DNA from: Streptomyces sp. NRRL F-5123 | GTDB taxonomy: Bacteria; Actinomycetota; Actinomycetes; Streptomycetales; Streptomycetaceae | Reading direction: 5' to 3' | Assembly: GCF_000721495.1 (NCBI RefSeq) | Contig: NZ_JOHY01000039.1 | Span: 19,640 to 83,639 of the forward strand | DNA length: 64,000 bases | In this document: positions 51,680 through 60,176 of the stretch, piece by piece | Position numbering within the stretch: position 1 is the first letter of the stretch | Layout: each line of letters starts with the position of its first letter | Program-made: the position numbers and the translations under genes | The notes under the pieces: model-generated | What the model was told of the DNA's origin: nothing | Databases searched by the model: none | What the model saw: the letters and a program-made list of their open reading frames with translations, nothing else

Positions 51680-51782
51680 GCAGCGAGATTACGCGGTGCA
51701 TATGTCCGAGAGGTTGCCGCTCGGCATGAAACACCCCCGGCCGGATGGGGCCGGGGGTGCTCGGTGTTACGTGGCCGGACCG

Positions 51783-53918
51783 TCAGGCGTCCTGCTCGGC
51801 CGGGGCCGCGGCCTTGCGGGTGCGGCGGCGCGGTGCCTTCGGGGCGTCCTCGCCCTCCGGCGCCTCGGCGGGAGCCGGGACGACCTCGGCAGCCTTGCGG
51901 GTGCGGCGGCGCGGTGCCTTCGGGGCCTCCTCGGCTTCCGGCGCCTCGGCGGGAGCCGGGACGACCTCGGCGGCCTTGCGGGTGCGGCGGCGGGGCGCGG
52001 CGGGGGCCTCGTCGGCGACCGGCGTGACCGGCGTGACCGGCTCGGCGACGGCCTCGGCGGCGGGGGCCGCGGCCTTGCGCGTCCGGCGGCGCTTGGGAGC
52101 CGCGTCCTCCTCCGTGGCGGGCTCGACCGGCGTCACCGGCACGGCCACGGCCACGGCCTCGGCCTCCGCAGCCGGCGCCGCGGCCTTGCGGGTCCGGCGG
52201 CGCGGAGCCTTCGGCGCCTCCTCGGGAGCGGTAGCCGGAGCGGCGGGAGCCTCCTCGGCGACCGGCGTCGCAGGCACCTCGACCGTCTCGGCCGCGGGCG
52301 CCACCGGCGTCACGGCCGACCCGGCGGCTCCGTTGCGCGTCCGGCGGCGGCGGCGCGGAGTACGCGCTCCGCCGGCGGCCGGCTCGGCGGCCTCGGCGGC
52401 CGTCTCCGTACCGGCGACGGCGTTCTCGGCGCCCTCGGCGCCCTCGGCGCCCGACTGGCCGCCGCGCGTCCGGCGGCGCTGCCGCGGGGTGCGGGGGGCG
52501 CGGGGCTGGCGCTCCTCGGCGGCGGGCGCAGGGCCCGTACGTCCGCCGCGGCCCCGGCCGCCGCTGCGGCCACCGCCGCCGCCGCGGCCGCCGGTCTCGC
52601 CCAGGTCCTCGACCTCTTCTGCGTCGAGACCCGCGCGGGTGCGCTCGGCCCGGGGCAGTATGCCCTTCGTGCCGACCGGGATGCCCAGCAGCTCGTACAG
52701 ATGCGGCGACGTCGAGTAGGTCTCCTCCGGGTCGTTGAAGGAGAGGTCGAGCGCCTTGTTGATCAGCTGCCAGCGCGGGATGTCGTCCCAGTCGACGAGC
52801 GTGATCGCGGTACCCGACGCGCCCGCGCGACCGGTGCGGCCGATGCGGTGCAGATAGGTTTTCTCATCCTCGGGCGTCTGGTAGTTGACGACGTGCGTGA
52901 CGCCCTCGACGTCGATGCCGCGCGCGGCCACGTCGGTGCAGACGAGGACGTCGACCTTGCCGTTGCGGAAGGCGCGCAGCGCCTGCTCGCGGGCGCCCTG
53001 GCCGAGGTCGCCGTGCACGGCGCCGGAGGCGAAGCCGCGGCGCTCCAGCTGCTCGGCCACGTCGGCGGCGGTGCGCTTGGTGCGGCAGAAGATCATCGCC
53101 AGGCCGCGGCCGTCGGCCTGCAGGATCCGGGAGACCAGCTCGACCTTGTCGAGGGAGTGGGCACGGAAGACGTGCTGCGTGGTGTTCGCGACCGTCGCGC
53201 CCTCGTCGTCCGGCGCGGTCGCGCGGATGTGGGTGGGCTGCGACATGTAGCGGCGGGCCAGGCTGATGACCGCGCCCGGCATGGTGGCCGAGAACAGCAT
53301 CGTCTGCCGCTTGGCCGGCAGCATCGCCATGATCTTCTCGACGTCGGGCAGGAAGCCCAGGTCGAGCATCTCGTCGGCCTCGTCCAGCACCAGGGTGCGG
53401 ACCTGGCGCAGGCTGAGCTTCTTCTGGCCGGCGAGGTCCAGCAGCCGGCCCGGGGTGCCGACGATCACGTCGACGCCCTTCTTCAGCGCCTCGACCTGCG
53501 GCTCGTACGCGCGGCCGCCGTAGATGGCCTGCACGCGGACCGCGCGGACCTTGCCCGCGGTGAGCAGGTCGTTGGTCACCTGCTGGCACAGCTCACGGGT
53601 GGGGACGACGATGAGCGCCTGCGGCATGTCGGTCAGCTGCTCGGGCGTGGCGCGGCCGGCTTCGACGTCGGCGGCGACGGTGACGCGCTCCAGCAGCGGG
53701 AGGCCGAAGCCGAGGGTCTTGCCCGTGCCGGTCTTGGCCTGGCCGATGACGTCGTTGCCCGCGAGGGCGACCGGGAGCGTCATCTCCTGGATCGGGAAGG
53801 GCGTGGTGATGCCTACGGCTTCGAGGGCCTCGGCCGTCTCCGGGAGGATGCCGAGACTGCGAAATGTCGTGGGGGTCGTGGTGGTCAGGATGCTTGCCTC
53901 TTCTGTGAGACGCGGCAC
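51783..53918 (-). CDS. DEAD-box RNA helicase with long Arg/Lys-rich repeat tail
   Basis: A 711-residue RhlE/CsdA-type helicase that remodels RNA. The Q motif (GITTPFPIQ), Walker A AKTGTGKT, PTRELCQQ, TPGRLLD, DEAD box LDEADEMLD, SAT, and HRIGRTGRAG are all present within the first 380 residues. The last 270 residues are low complexity with a Gly/Arg-rich part (GGRGGGGGRSGGRGRGGR), then RRRTRKAA motifs repeated six times in acidic/Ala-rich spacers. The start is uncertain: GTG at 53918 gives MPRLTEEASILTTT, while a CTG at 53888 has AAGAGG upstream. The leader is long and structured. Confidence 0.9.
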   Translation of the reverse strand: MPRLTEEASILTTTTPTTFRSLGILPETAEALEAVGITTPFPIQEMTLPVALAGNDVIGQAKTGTGKTLGFGLPLLERVTVAADVEAGRATPEQLTDMPQALIVVPTRELCQQVTNDLLTAGKVRAVRVQAIYGGRAYEPQVEALKKGVDVIVGTPGRLLDLAGQKKLSLRQVRTLVLDEADEMLDLGFLPDVEKIMAMLPAKRQTMLFSATMPGAVISLARRYMSQPTHIRATAPDDEGATVANTTQHVFRAHSLDKVELVSRILQADGRGLAMIFCRTKRTAADVAEQLERRGFASGAVHGDLGQGAREQALRAFRNGKVDVLVCTDVAARGIDVEGVTHVVNYQTPEDEKTYLHRIGRTGRAGASGTAITLVDWDDIPRWQLINKALDLSFNDPEETYSTSPHLYELLGIPVGTKGILPRAERTRAGLDAEEVEDLGETGGRGGGGGRSGGRGRGGRTGPAPAAEERQPRAPRTPRQRRRTRGGQSGAEGAEGAENAVAGTETAAEAAEPAAGGARTPRRRRRTRNGAAGSAVTPVAPAAETVEVPATPVAEEAPAAPATAPEEAPKAPRRRTRKAAAPAAEAEAVAVAVPVTPVEPATEEDAAPKRRRTRKAAAPAAEAVAEPVTPVTPVADEAPAAPRRRTRKAAEVVPAPAEAPEAEEAPKAPRRRTRKAAEVVPAPAEAPEGEDAPKAPRRRTRKAAAPAEQDA
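51811..51990 (-). repeat. In-gene tandem repeat, 81-bp period
   Basis: Units beginning with GCCTTGCGGGTGCGGCGGCG (plus-strand reading) start at 51811, 51892 and 51973, a period of 81 bp. They are nearly identical in sequence and encode 27-residue blocks each with one RRRTRKAA motif. More diverged copies continue to about 52350. This length is likely to vary between strains. Confidence 0.8.
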
Positions 53919-54305
53919 TGTCCGGCAAGGGGGGTCGAGTGGCCGGGCGCACCGGCGGAACCGGTGCGGGTCACTGACCGCGCAGAGGTGTCGTACAGCC
54001 TGGGGCTGCGAAGCGCGGGACCGCTGCCCTCGCTGTGCCGCGAGTGGGCCCCTCCCGATGACGGGAGGGCGGTCGGGGCGGAGCCGATCGGGCCACCGAC
54101 CGGGCATCCAGGTGTTGCACACGTCGCCCGCCGGGGAAAAGAACCGGACCGGATCCGGACAGGAACCAGGCCGGTGAACGGCGGGTGCATTACCACTCTA
54201 CCCCGGAAACACGTAGCTGCACCCGTTCAAATGTTTCGTTCGGGACATCATCGGGTCACGCGGAGGGTGTCGGCGCGCACCCGCGACTTGGTTATTGTGC
54301 CCCGC
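53919..54305. other. Divergent gene-free region with structured helicase leader
   Basis: A 387-bp gap. On the helicase side are two adjacent hairpins: 54050-54057 with 54062-54069 (8 bp, 4-base loop) and an inverted pair CGGTCGG/CCGACCG at about 54070-54102. Long structured leaders are common for RNA helicase genes that respond to temperature or their own level. The segment 54185-54300 is less GC-rich and may hold both promoters. No gene is seen. Confidence 0.5.
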
Positions 54306-55094
54306 ATGGAGACGCCTGACGACACCACCAAGCCCGCCGGCTCCGAGCCGGCGGAGCCCGCCACGCCCGCGGACACGACCGGGGAGGAGGCGAAGCCGAC
54401 CGGGATCGCCGCGCAGGACTGGGCGGCGGCCGCCGCGGACCCGCGCTACCGCGCCGCGGTCGTCGATCTGCTGGGCGCGCTGGCATACGGCGAGCTGGCC
54501 GCGTTCGAACGGCTCGCGGAGGACGCGAAGCTCGCACCGACCCTGGAGGACAAGGCGGAGCTGGCCGCGATGGCCGCCGCCGAGTTCCACCACTTCGCGC
54601 GGCTGCGCGACCGGCTCACCGAGGTCGGCGAGGCGGCCCACGAGGCGATGGAGCCCTTCGCGACCGCGCTGGACGACTTCCACCGCCAGACCGCGCCGTC
54701 GGACTGGCTGGAGGGCCTGGTCAAGGCGTACGTAGGCGACTCGATCGCGTCCGACTTCTACCGCGAGGTCGCCGTCCGGCTGGACGGCGACACCCGCACC
54801 CTGGTGCTCGCCGTCCTCGACGACACCGGGCACGCGAGCTTCGCGGTCGAGAAGGTGCGCGCCGCGATCGACGCGGACCCGCGTGTCGGCGGCCGGCTCG
54901 CGCTGTGGGCGCGGCGGCTGATGGGCGAGGCGCTGTCGCAGGCGCAGCGCGTGGTCGCCGACCGGGACGCGCTCTCGACGATGCTGGTCGGCGGGGTCGC
55001 CGACGGCTTCGACCTGGCCGAGGTCGGCCGGATGTTCTCCCGGATCACCGAGGCGCACACCAAGCGGATGGCGGCGCTGGGCCTGGCCGCGTAG
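54306..55094 (+). CDS. Ferritin-like fold protein (Rv3210c-type)
   Basis: A 262-residue protein with a disordered N-terminal 35 residues and a four-helix bundle. Potential di-iron ligands are Glu in AYGELAAFERL, Glu and His in AAEFHHFARL, and an Asp/Glu-His set in SIASDFYREV and DDTGHASFAV. A catalytic role (hydroxylase) or storage role cannot be separated from sequence. It diverges from the DEAD-box helicase gene as in M. tuberculosis (Rv3210c/Rv3211). The ATG at 54306 begins METPDDTTKP. Confidence 0.82.
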   Translation: METPDDTTKPAGSEPAEPATPADTTGEEAKPTGIAAQDWAAAAADPRYRAAVVDLLGALAYGELAAFERLAEDAKLAPTLEDKAELAAMAAAEFHHFARLRDRLTEVGEAAHEAMEPFATALDDFHRQTAPSDWLEGLVKAYVGDSIASDFYREVAVRLDGDTRTLVLAVLDDTGHASFAVEKVRAAIDADPRVGGRLALWARRLMGEALSQAQRVVADRDALSTMLVGGVADGFDLAEVGRMFSRITEAHTKRMAALGLAA

Positions 55095-55158
55095 CAGCGC
55101 GGCAGCCGCGTCCGGCGGGAGCCGTGAACCCGATCCGGGACTTCGGGAGAGAAAGGGT

Positions 55159-55179
55159 GGGCCCGCCGCGGGCGGGCCC
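55159..55179 (+). terminator. Hairpin between ferritin-like and ECF sigma genes
   Basis: GGGCCCGCC (55159-55167) pairs perfectly with GGCGGGCCC (55171-55179) around a 3-base loop. It lies 65 bp behind the ferritin-like gene and 36 bp ahead of the sigma gene. It could terminate the first transcript or lie in the leader of the second. Confidence 0.6.
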
Positions 55180-55214
55180 GTACCGCACCCGAGAACCTCC
55201 GAGAACGGAGTCCC

Positions 55215-55913
55215 GTGATCGCTCCCCTACGGCCCTCCCCCGCGCAGGGACCGCCCGCCTTACCGGACGGCCCGGCGGGCGCGCCGGGCGCGCCCGCCCC
55301 GGCTTCTCCCGCCTCCGTCCCGGCCTCCGCCTCCGCCGACGCCGCGCTCATCGCGCGGTCCACCCGGGAGCCCGAGGCCTTCGCCGGGCTCTACGACCGG
55401 CATGCCGCCGGCCTGCACCGCTACGTCACCCGGCGGCTCGGCGCCGACCTCGCGGACGACGTGGTCGGCGAGACCTTCCTGATCGCCTTCCGCCGCCGCG
55501 AGCGCTACGACATGAGCCGCCCCGAGGCGCGCCCCTGGCTCTACGGCATCGCCGCGAACCTCATCAGCCGGCACCACCGCAGCGAGCAGCGCGCCTACCG
55601 GGCCTGGGCCAGGACCGGTGCCGACCCCGTCGCCCGCAGCTTCACGCCCGACACCGACGCCGTCGAGGGCCGTGTCACCGCCCAGGCCTCCGGCGCCGCA
55701 CTCGCCGCGGCCCTGCGCTCGCTCTCCCAGGGCGACCGGCACGTGCTGCTCCTCATCGCCTGGGCCGACCTCTCGTACGAGGAGGTCGCCACCGCCCTCG
55801 GCATCCCGCTGGGCACCGTGCGCTCCCGGCTGAACCGCGCCCGGCGCAAGATGCGCGCCGCGCTCCCCGGCATCGACCCGCAGCTCACCCCGGAGGGGGA
55901 CGACCATGGATGA
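55215..55913 (+). CDS. ECF RNA polymerase sigma factor
   Basis: A 232-residue ECF sigma factor with a Pro/Ala-rich N-terminal 40 residues. Sigma-2 reads AFAGLYDRHAAGLHRYVTRRLGADLADDVVGETFLIAFRRRERYD and sigma-4 LSYEEVATALGIPLGTVRSRLNRARRKMRA. The type usually occurs with a CU044_5270 protein that takes the place of an anti-sigma factor, which is the case here with an 8-bp overlap. The GTG at 55215 follows GAACGGAG. The pair sits between two genes that are neighbours in mycobacteria. Confidence 0.88.
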   Translation: MIAPLRPSPAQGPPALPDGPAGAPGAPAPASPASVPASASADAALIARSTREPEAFAGLYDRHAAGLHRYVTRRLGADLADDVVGETFLIAFRRRERYDMSRPEARPWLYGIAANLISRHHRSEQRAYRAWARTGADPVARSFTPDTDAVEGRVTAQASGAALAAALRSLSQGDRHVLLLIAWADLSYEEVATALGIPLGTVRSRLNRARRKMRAALPGIDPQLTPEGDDHG

Positions 55914-57003
55914 GATGACTGCGCTGCGCGAACTGCGCGCCGACGCCCCTGCGCCGGACGCGGCCCGGCTCGCCGCCGGGCGCTGGAAGCTGCTGAACGC
56001 CGTCGCGGACGGCTCCCCGCGGAGCCGCCGCCTCGCGCTCCTGGTCCGCGCCGCCGCCGGTACGCGCCCGCGCCGGGCGGCATTGGCCGCGCTGACCGCG
56101 GCGGGCGTCACCGCGGGCGTGCTGACGGCGGCCGGCGGGGCGGGGCCCGGCGCGGCGGGACCCGCAGCCGCGCCGCGCGTCCGGACGGTGGCGCAGGTGC
56201 TGGAAGCCGCCGCGACCTACGCGGAGTCCAGGGGCGGCGCGCAGCCGGCCCCGGACCAGTGGCTGTACGTGCGCACGTACGACTGCCCGCACGACACCTG
56301 CCGCGTCAACGAGGAGTGGACGCGCTACGACGGCGCGCGGACCGCGATGCTCGGCCACGCTCCGAAGAACGGACCCGCCCCGGTCGTCGTGACCGTGCTG
56401 CCCAGCGGGGCGACGCCCCCGGTGTACGACCGCGGCGAGCCCGGCGACTGGCCGCAGGAGACCTTCCGGCGACTGGCGCGGATGCCCGGCGAGCCGCACG
56501 CCCTGCTGCGCAGGCTCAGCAGCGACCCGTTCTTCGCCGGACCGGTCCCCCTCACCGCACCCGACGAGCAGTTCGACCTGCTCTCGGACCTGCTGTCGCT
56601 GCCCGACGCGGTGCCGCCGCACGTCACCGCGGCCCTCTACCGCGCGGTCGCGCTGATCCCGGGCGTCCAGTTGCTGGACCGCGGCGCCCGGGACGTCAAG
56701 GGGCGGCCCGGTGTCGCGGTGGGCTTCCACTTCACCGAACTCCACGAGAAGCATGCCATCCGGCTGCCCAGCGACGCCGAGCTGATCCTCGACCCGAGGA
56801 CGTACGCCTACCGCGGGTCGACCGACCGGATCCACTGGCAGGGGAAGACCACCGTCAGGGGGTCGGCACTGCTGGCGACCGGCGTCGTCGACCACCCCGG
56901 GCAGCGGCCGGGCGGGCCGGTGCCGCCGCCCTCGTCGGTCAAGGTGGTCGAGCTGCCCAAGGTCGTGCACGTCGGCCCGCTGGTCACGCCCCCGGCGAGG
57001 TGA
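55906..57003 (+). CDS. CU044_5270 family membrane protein
   Basis: A 365-residue protein with a cytoplasmic N-terminal segment (MDEMTALRELRADAPAPD), one helix (about 63-85) and a long external domain. The outside domain contains DQWLYVRTYDCPH with a Cys pair (CPHDTC) and a later HYF/GFHFTELHEKHAI region. It is the standard partner of ECF sigma factors of this type and may act as the anti-sigma factor. Its start overlaps the sigma gene by 8 bp. The end overlaps the convergent gene by 20 bp. Confidence 0.82.
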   Translation: MDEMTALRELRADAPAPDAARLAAGRWKLLNAVADGSPRSRRLALLVRAAAGTRPRRAALAALTAAGVTAGVLTAAGGAGPGAAGPAAAPRVRTVAQVLEAAATYAESRGGAQPAPDQWLYVRTYDCPHDTCRVNEEWTRYDGARTAMLGHAPKNGPAPVVVTVLPSGATPPVYDRGEPGDWPQETFRRLARMPGEPHALLRRLSSDPFFAGPVPLTAPDEQFDLLSDLLSLPDAVPPHVTAALYRAVALIPGVQLLDRGARDVKGRPGVAVGFHFTELHEKHAIRLPSDAELILDPRTYAYRGSTDRIHWQGKTTVRGSALLATGVVDHPGQRPGGPVPPPSSVKVVELPKVVHVGPLVTPPAR

Positions 57004-57307
57004 CCTTCGCGTGCCGCCCCCGCCTCGCGGGGCTGGCGATCACGCTCAGGCCGGCGGCGGACGTCGCGAAGGCCGCCGCGAAGCTCGCCTCGGGGTGGCC
57101 GCCGCCGAAGACCGTGTAGGCGACGAGGCCGCCCGTCAGGGCGGCGATCACGCCGGTGAGCAGCAGCAGGCCGGCGTCCGGAAGCCGGGAGGGGAACAGC
57201 CGGGCGGCGGCGAAGGCCGCCAGCAGCCCGAGCACGGCATAGCCGGTGATCTGCAGGATGATCACAATCCCCTCCAGCGGCGCGGTGAGACGGACCTGTG
57301 CACTCAC
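56984..57307 (-). CDS. Small integral membrane protein, three helices
   Basis: A 107-residue protein with hydrophobic segments at about 12-36 (GIVIILQITGYAVLGLLAAFAA), 44-68 and 75-92, and a basic C-terminal tail. The family is not recognised; the GlsB/YeaQ type is possible because of the Gly-rich helices. It begins 3 bp behind the stop of the DUF3107 gene and overlaps the CU044_5270 gene at its 3' end by 20 bp. It appears to belong to the segment that replaced the end of the DUF3107 gene. Confidence 0.65.
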   Translation of the reverse strand: MSAQVRLTAPLEGIVIILQITGYAVLGLLAAFAAARLFPSRLPDAGLLLLTGVIAALTGGLVAYTVFGGGHPEASFAAAFATSAAGLSVIASPARRGRHAKVTSPGA

Positions 57308-57310
57308 GTC

Positions 57311-57499
57311 CTACCCGGAGGGACGGCCGCGCAAAACGGCGGGAACGAGCACCTTGCGCCCGTGCTCGTCGACCAGGCTGAGCAGCTTGGCGTCACCGGC
57401 GAGTGCGTCGCCGACGGCCTGCTCGACCTCGTCCACCGACTGCGCGCTCTCGATGACGATCTCGCGCGGCGCGTGCAGCACGCCGATCTTGACCTCCAC
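57311..57499 (-). CDS. DUF3107 family protein, C-terminus missing
   Basis: A 62-residue protein whose first 54 residues are a clear DUF3107 (MEVKIGVLHAPREIVIES to DEHGRKVLVPA). In family members as I recall them, this is followed by about 20 more residues of the type DRLAYVEIGE to KVGFGA. Here the frame reads VLRGRPSG and stops, and the missing part is in no other frame. The GTG at 57499 has an excellent GGAGGTAA site. It is transcribed away from the TetR gene region, as in mycobacteria (Rv3208A). The shortened protein may not fold normally. Confidence 0.75.
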   Translation of the reverse strand: MEVKIGVLHAPREIVIESAQSVDEVEQAVGDALAGDAKLLSLVDEHGRKVLVPAVLRGRPSG

Positions 57500-57649
57500 G
57501 GCTTGGTTACCTCCGATGGTCTGGCGGTGTGCGCGGTTGGTCGCGCCGTTACGCTGCTCAGCGTAGCCCGGCCGGACGGTGCGCGATCAGCGCCTCGTAC
57601 ACGCCGTGAGCGAACACCCGGCCGGACCGCCGTCCGGCCGGCAGGGGAC

Positions 57650-58315
57650 TCAGGAGCGCGGGCCGTCCTCGGGGGCGTGGTGGCCCTCCGCGCCGTGCAG
57701 CGGGAAGCCGGCGATGCCGCGCCAGGCCAGCGACGTCAGGAGTTGCACCGCGGTGTCCCGCGGCACCTCGCTGCGGCTGGCCAGCCAGTAGCGCGCCACC
57801 ACCTGGGAGACACCGCCCAGCCCGACCGCCAGCAGCATGGAGTGCTCGCGCGCGAGCCCGGTGTCCTCCGCGATGACCTCGCTGATCGCCTCGGCGCACT
57901 GCAGCGAGACCTTGTCCACCCGCTCCCGGACCGCGGGCTCGTTCGTCAGGTCGGACTCGAAGACCAGCCGGAAGGCGCCGCCCTCGTCCTCGACGTAGGC
58001 GAAATACGCGTCCATCGTCGCCTCGACGCGCTTCTTGTTGTCCGTCGTGGACTCCAGCGCGCCGCGCACCGACTGCAGCAGTGACTCGCAGTGCTGGTCC
58101 AGCAGTGCGAGATACAGCTCCAGCTTGCCCGGGAAGTGCTGGTAGAGCACCGGTTTGCTGACGCCGGCCCGCTCGGCGATGTCGTCCATCGCGGCCGAGT
58201 GATAACCCTGCGCGACGAAGACCTCCTGGGCCGCGCCCAGGAGCTGCTCGCGTCGGGCCCTGCGGGGCAGGCGGGTGCCGCGCGGCCGTGCCTGGGTCTG
58301 CTCGATGGCTGTCAC
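57650..58315 (-). CDS. TetR/AcrR family transcriptional regulator (Rv3208-type)
   Basis: A 221-residue regulator. The helix-turn-helix is in LLGAAQEVFVAQGYHSAAMDDIAERAGVSKPVLYQHFPGKLELY, followed by an all-helical ligand domain. Order and similarity correspond to Rv3208. The GTG at 58315 has GGGAGGCG upstream and a basic start (RRARREQLL); a longer frame runs through a 12-bp tandem repeat, which is more likely in the untranslated leader. It may regulate itself or the downstream DUF3107. Confidence 0.88.
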   Translation of the reverse strand: MTAIEQTQARPRGTRLPRRARREQLLGAAQEVFVAQGYHSAAMDDIAERAGVSKPVLYQHFPGKLELYLALLDQHCESLLQSVRGALESTTDNKKRVEATMDAYFAYVEDEGGAFRLVFESDLTNEPAVRERVDKVSLQCAEAISEVIAEDTGLAREHSMLLAVGLGGVSQVVARYWLASRSEVPRDTAVQLLTSLAWRGIAGFPLHGAEGHHAPEDGPRS

Positions 58316-58334
58316 GCCGCCTCCCAATTCTGCG

Positions 58335-58370
58335 GAACGAACGGATGAACGAACGGATGAACGAAGGAAC
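58335..58370. repeat. 12-bp tandem repeat upstream of tetR gene
   Basis: GAACGAACGGAT occurs at 58335-58346 and 58347-58358, with a partial third copy at 58359-58370. It lies 20-55 bases upstream of the tetR start. This may be an operator array or an unstable tract that changes promoter spacing. Confidence 0.65.
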
Positions 58371-58483
58371 GTGGGTTGCGCTGGCCATCGTACTTTTGGG
58401 TAACGAGACTGCGCGCCGTACGACGGCACATTCTCACGTACTGGAACCGCGCAGGACGCGCCCGGTGACCGGACACGTGCGGT

Positions 58484-58750
58484 TCACCGGCGGCCCTCGT
58501 CCTCGTCCTCGTCCATCTCGACCACCCGGCGCTGCTCGGCGGTGTCCGCGGGGTTGGCCTCCCCGTCCCGGTCCGCGGGCCAGGAGGTGGCCGGCTCGTC
58601 GCGGTGCTGGAGCAGGTCGGTGCGCTGCTCGGCGCTGTCGGCCTCCGGGGCCTCCAGTTCCAGATCGCCGTGCGCGTTCTCCACGGCGGCGTTGTCGTCC
58701 TCGTCGGCTTCCCGCTCGATCTGTGCGATCCGGGGGATCTCGTCGGACAT
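58484..58750 (-). CDS. Small acidic hypothetical protein
   Basis: An 88-residue, strongly acidic and probably disordered protein: MSDEIPRIAQIEREADEDDN to LELEAPEADSAEQRTDLLQHRD and ending EMDEDEDEGRR. No hydrophobic core is evident. The ATG at 58750 is favoured; the upstream frame is Arg-rich and unlikely. Similar acidic proteins occur in Streptomyces, without known function. Confidence 0.6.
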   Translation of the reverse strand: MSDEIPRIAQIEREADEDDNAAVENAHGDLELEAPEADSAEQRTDLLQHRDEPATSWPADRDGEANPADTAEQRRVVEMDEDEDEGRR

Positions 58751-59037
58751 GACGCCACTCCTTCCTCGCGTTGCTCGCGTTCGGGCCCGCTCCGGCCTCC
58801 GCCGGCCCTTCCCGGCCCGTCCCCGCGGCACTCCGTGCGCCCCGCGCGGCTCTTCCTCGGAGCCTAGGAGCACGGGGACGCGCGCGCACCGCGGGCGCGC
58901 GCCCCCCGGCCGGGCGGCGGCGCGCTCACCCGTCGGCTACCCATTCGCGGCGCGGCAACCGTCCGACGGCCGGTTCTGTTCTCCTGTGTGCGGACGAACA
59001 CACGACCGTTCACGTGATCGTCTCGTAACATCGGTCC

Positions 59038-60168
59038 ATGGCCTCGACGGACTACTCCCGACCCGGCGCCCCTCCGGCGTCCGTACCCCCGGCGGGCCCC
59101 GTGCTCGCCGACGGGGAGACGTCCAGGACCGTGCGGCTTTCCGGCCTCAGCCTGCTCGTCCGCTCCCGCGAACCCGCGGCGGACGGCCCCCGTGACGCCG
59201 CCTCCGCCGAACCCGCGCTGTTCGTGCACGGCCTCGGCGGCTCGTCGCAGAACTGGTCCGCGCTCATGGCCTCGCTCCACGACATCCTCGACGTCCAGGC
59301 GCCGGACCTGCCGGGTTTCGGCCATTCCCCGCCGCCCGACGACGGCGACTACTCCGTCGCCGCGCACGCCCGTGCCGTCGTCCGGCTGCTGGACGCCGAG
59401 GGCCGCGGGCCCGTGCATCTCTTCGGCAACTCGATGGGCGGCGCCGTCGCCGTCAAGGTCGCCGCCGCCCGGCCCGACCTCGTCCGCACCCTCACGCTGG
59501 TGTCACCCGCGCTTCCCGAACTGCGCGTCCAGTCCACCGCGCTGCCCACCGCGCTCGCCGCCCTGCCCGGCACCCCCGCGCTCTACCTGCGGGCCACCCG
59601 CCGCTGGTCCGCGGAGCGCCGCACCCAGGCGCTGCTGTCGCTGTGCTACGCCGACCCCTCGGTCGTCGGGCCCGCCGAGCGCGCCGCCGCGGCGGCCGAA
59701 TACCGGCGACGTATCGACCTGCCGTACTTCTGGGACGCGACGATCCGCTCCACCCGCGGCATCGTCAACGCGTACACACTGGGTGGGCAGCACGCCCTGT
59801 GGCGGCAGGCCGAGCGCGTCCTCGCGCCGACGCTGCTGGTCTACGGTGTACGCGACAAGCTGGTGTCCTACCGCATGGCACGCCGCGCCTACCGGACCTT
59901 CCGCGACCCGCGGCTGCTGACCATCCCCGGCAGCGGGCACGTCGCCATGATGGAGCACCCGCGGCTCGTCGACCGGGCTTTCCGCGATCTCCGCCAGGAA
60001 ATCGCCGCCCGGCCCCACGACGGCGCCGCCGCGGGTAGCGTCTCGGCGACGACCGGTGCGACCGGTGCGACGGGCGCGCCGGGTGCGGCGGGCGCGGCGG
60101 GCGCCGCGGCTGCCCCCGGCACACCGGGGACGTCGACGGGCATGAGCACTGCGGCAAGCGGGAGCTGA
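59038..60168 (+). CDS. Alpha/beta-fold hydrolase with Gly-Ala-Thr/Pro tail
   Basis: A 376-residue hydrolase. Motifs are LFVHGLGGSSQNW (oxyanion), APDLPGFGHS, the nucleophile GNSMGG, acid in YGVRDKLVS and His in GSGHVAMMEHP. The final 45 residues are a collagen-like low-complexity tract (GATGATGAPGAAGAAG) encoded by near-repeats of a GGTGCGAC-type word. The ATG at 59038 has little ribosome site, so a leaderless or weak start is possible. It is followed after 8 bp by the DUF3152 gene, so the two form an operon. Confidence 0.85.
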   Translation: MASTDYSRPGAPPASVPPAGPVLADGETSRTVRLSGLSLLVRSREPAADGPRDAASAEPALFVHGLGGSSQNWSALMASLHDILDVQAPDLPGFGHSPPPDDGDYSVAAHARAVVRLLDAEGRGPVHLFGNSMGGAVAVKVAAARPDLVRTLTLVSPALPELRVQSTALPTALAALPGTPALYLRATRRWSAERRTQALLSLCYADPSVVGPAERAAAAAEYRRRIDLPYFWDATIRSTRGIVNAYTLGGQHALWRQAERVLAPTLLVYGVRDKLVSYRMARRAYRTFRDPRLLTIPGSGHVAMMEHPRLVDRAFRDLRQEIAARPHDGAAAGSVSATTGATGATGAPGAAGAAGAAAAPGTPGTSTGMSTAASGS

Positions 60169-60176
60169 TCGAGGGC

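Noticed and set aside
50955-55094. 1379-codon open frame on the plus strand
   Set aside because: Its first part is antisense to the hydrolase and DEAD-box helicase genes, which have clear motifs. Only the last 262 codons, the ferritin-like gene, are real; the rest is a GC-bias shadow.
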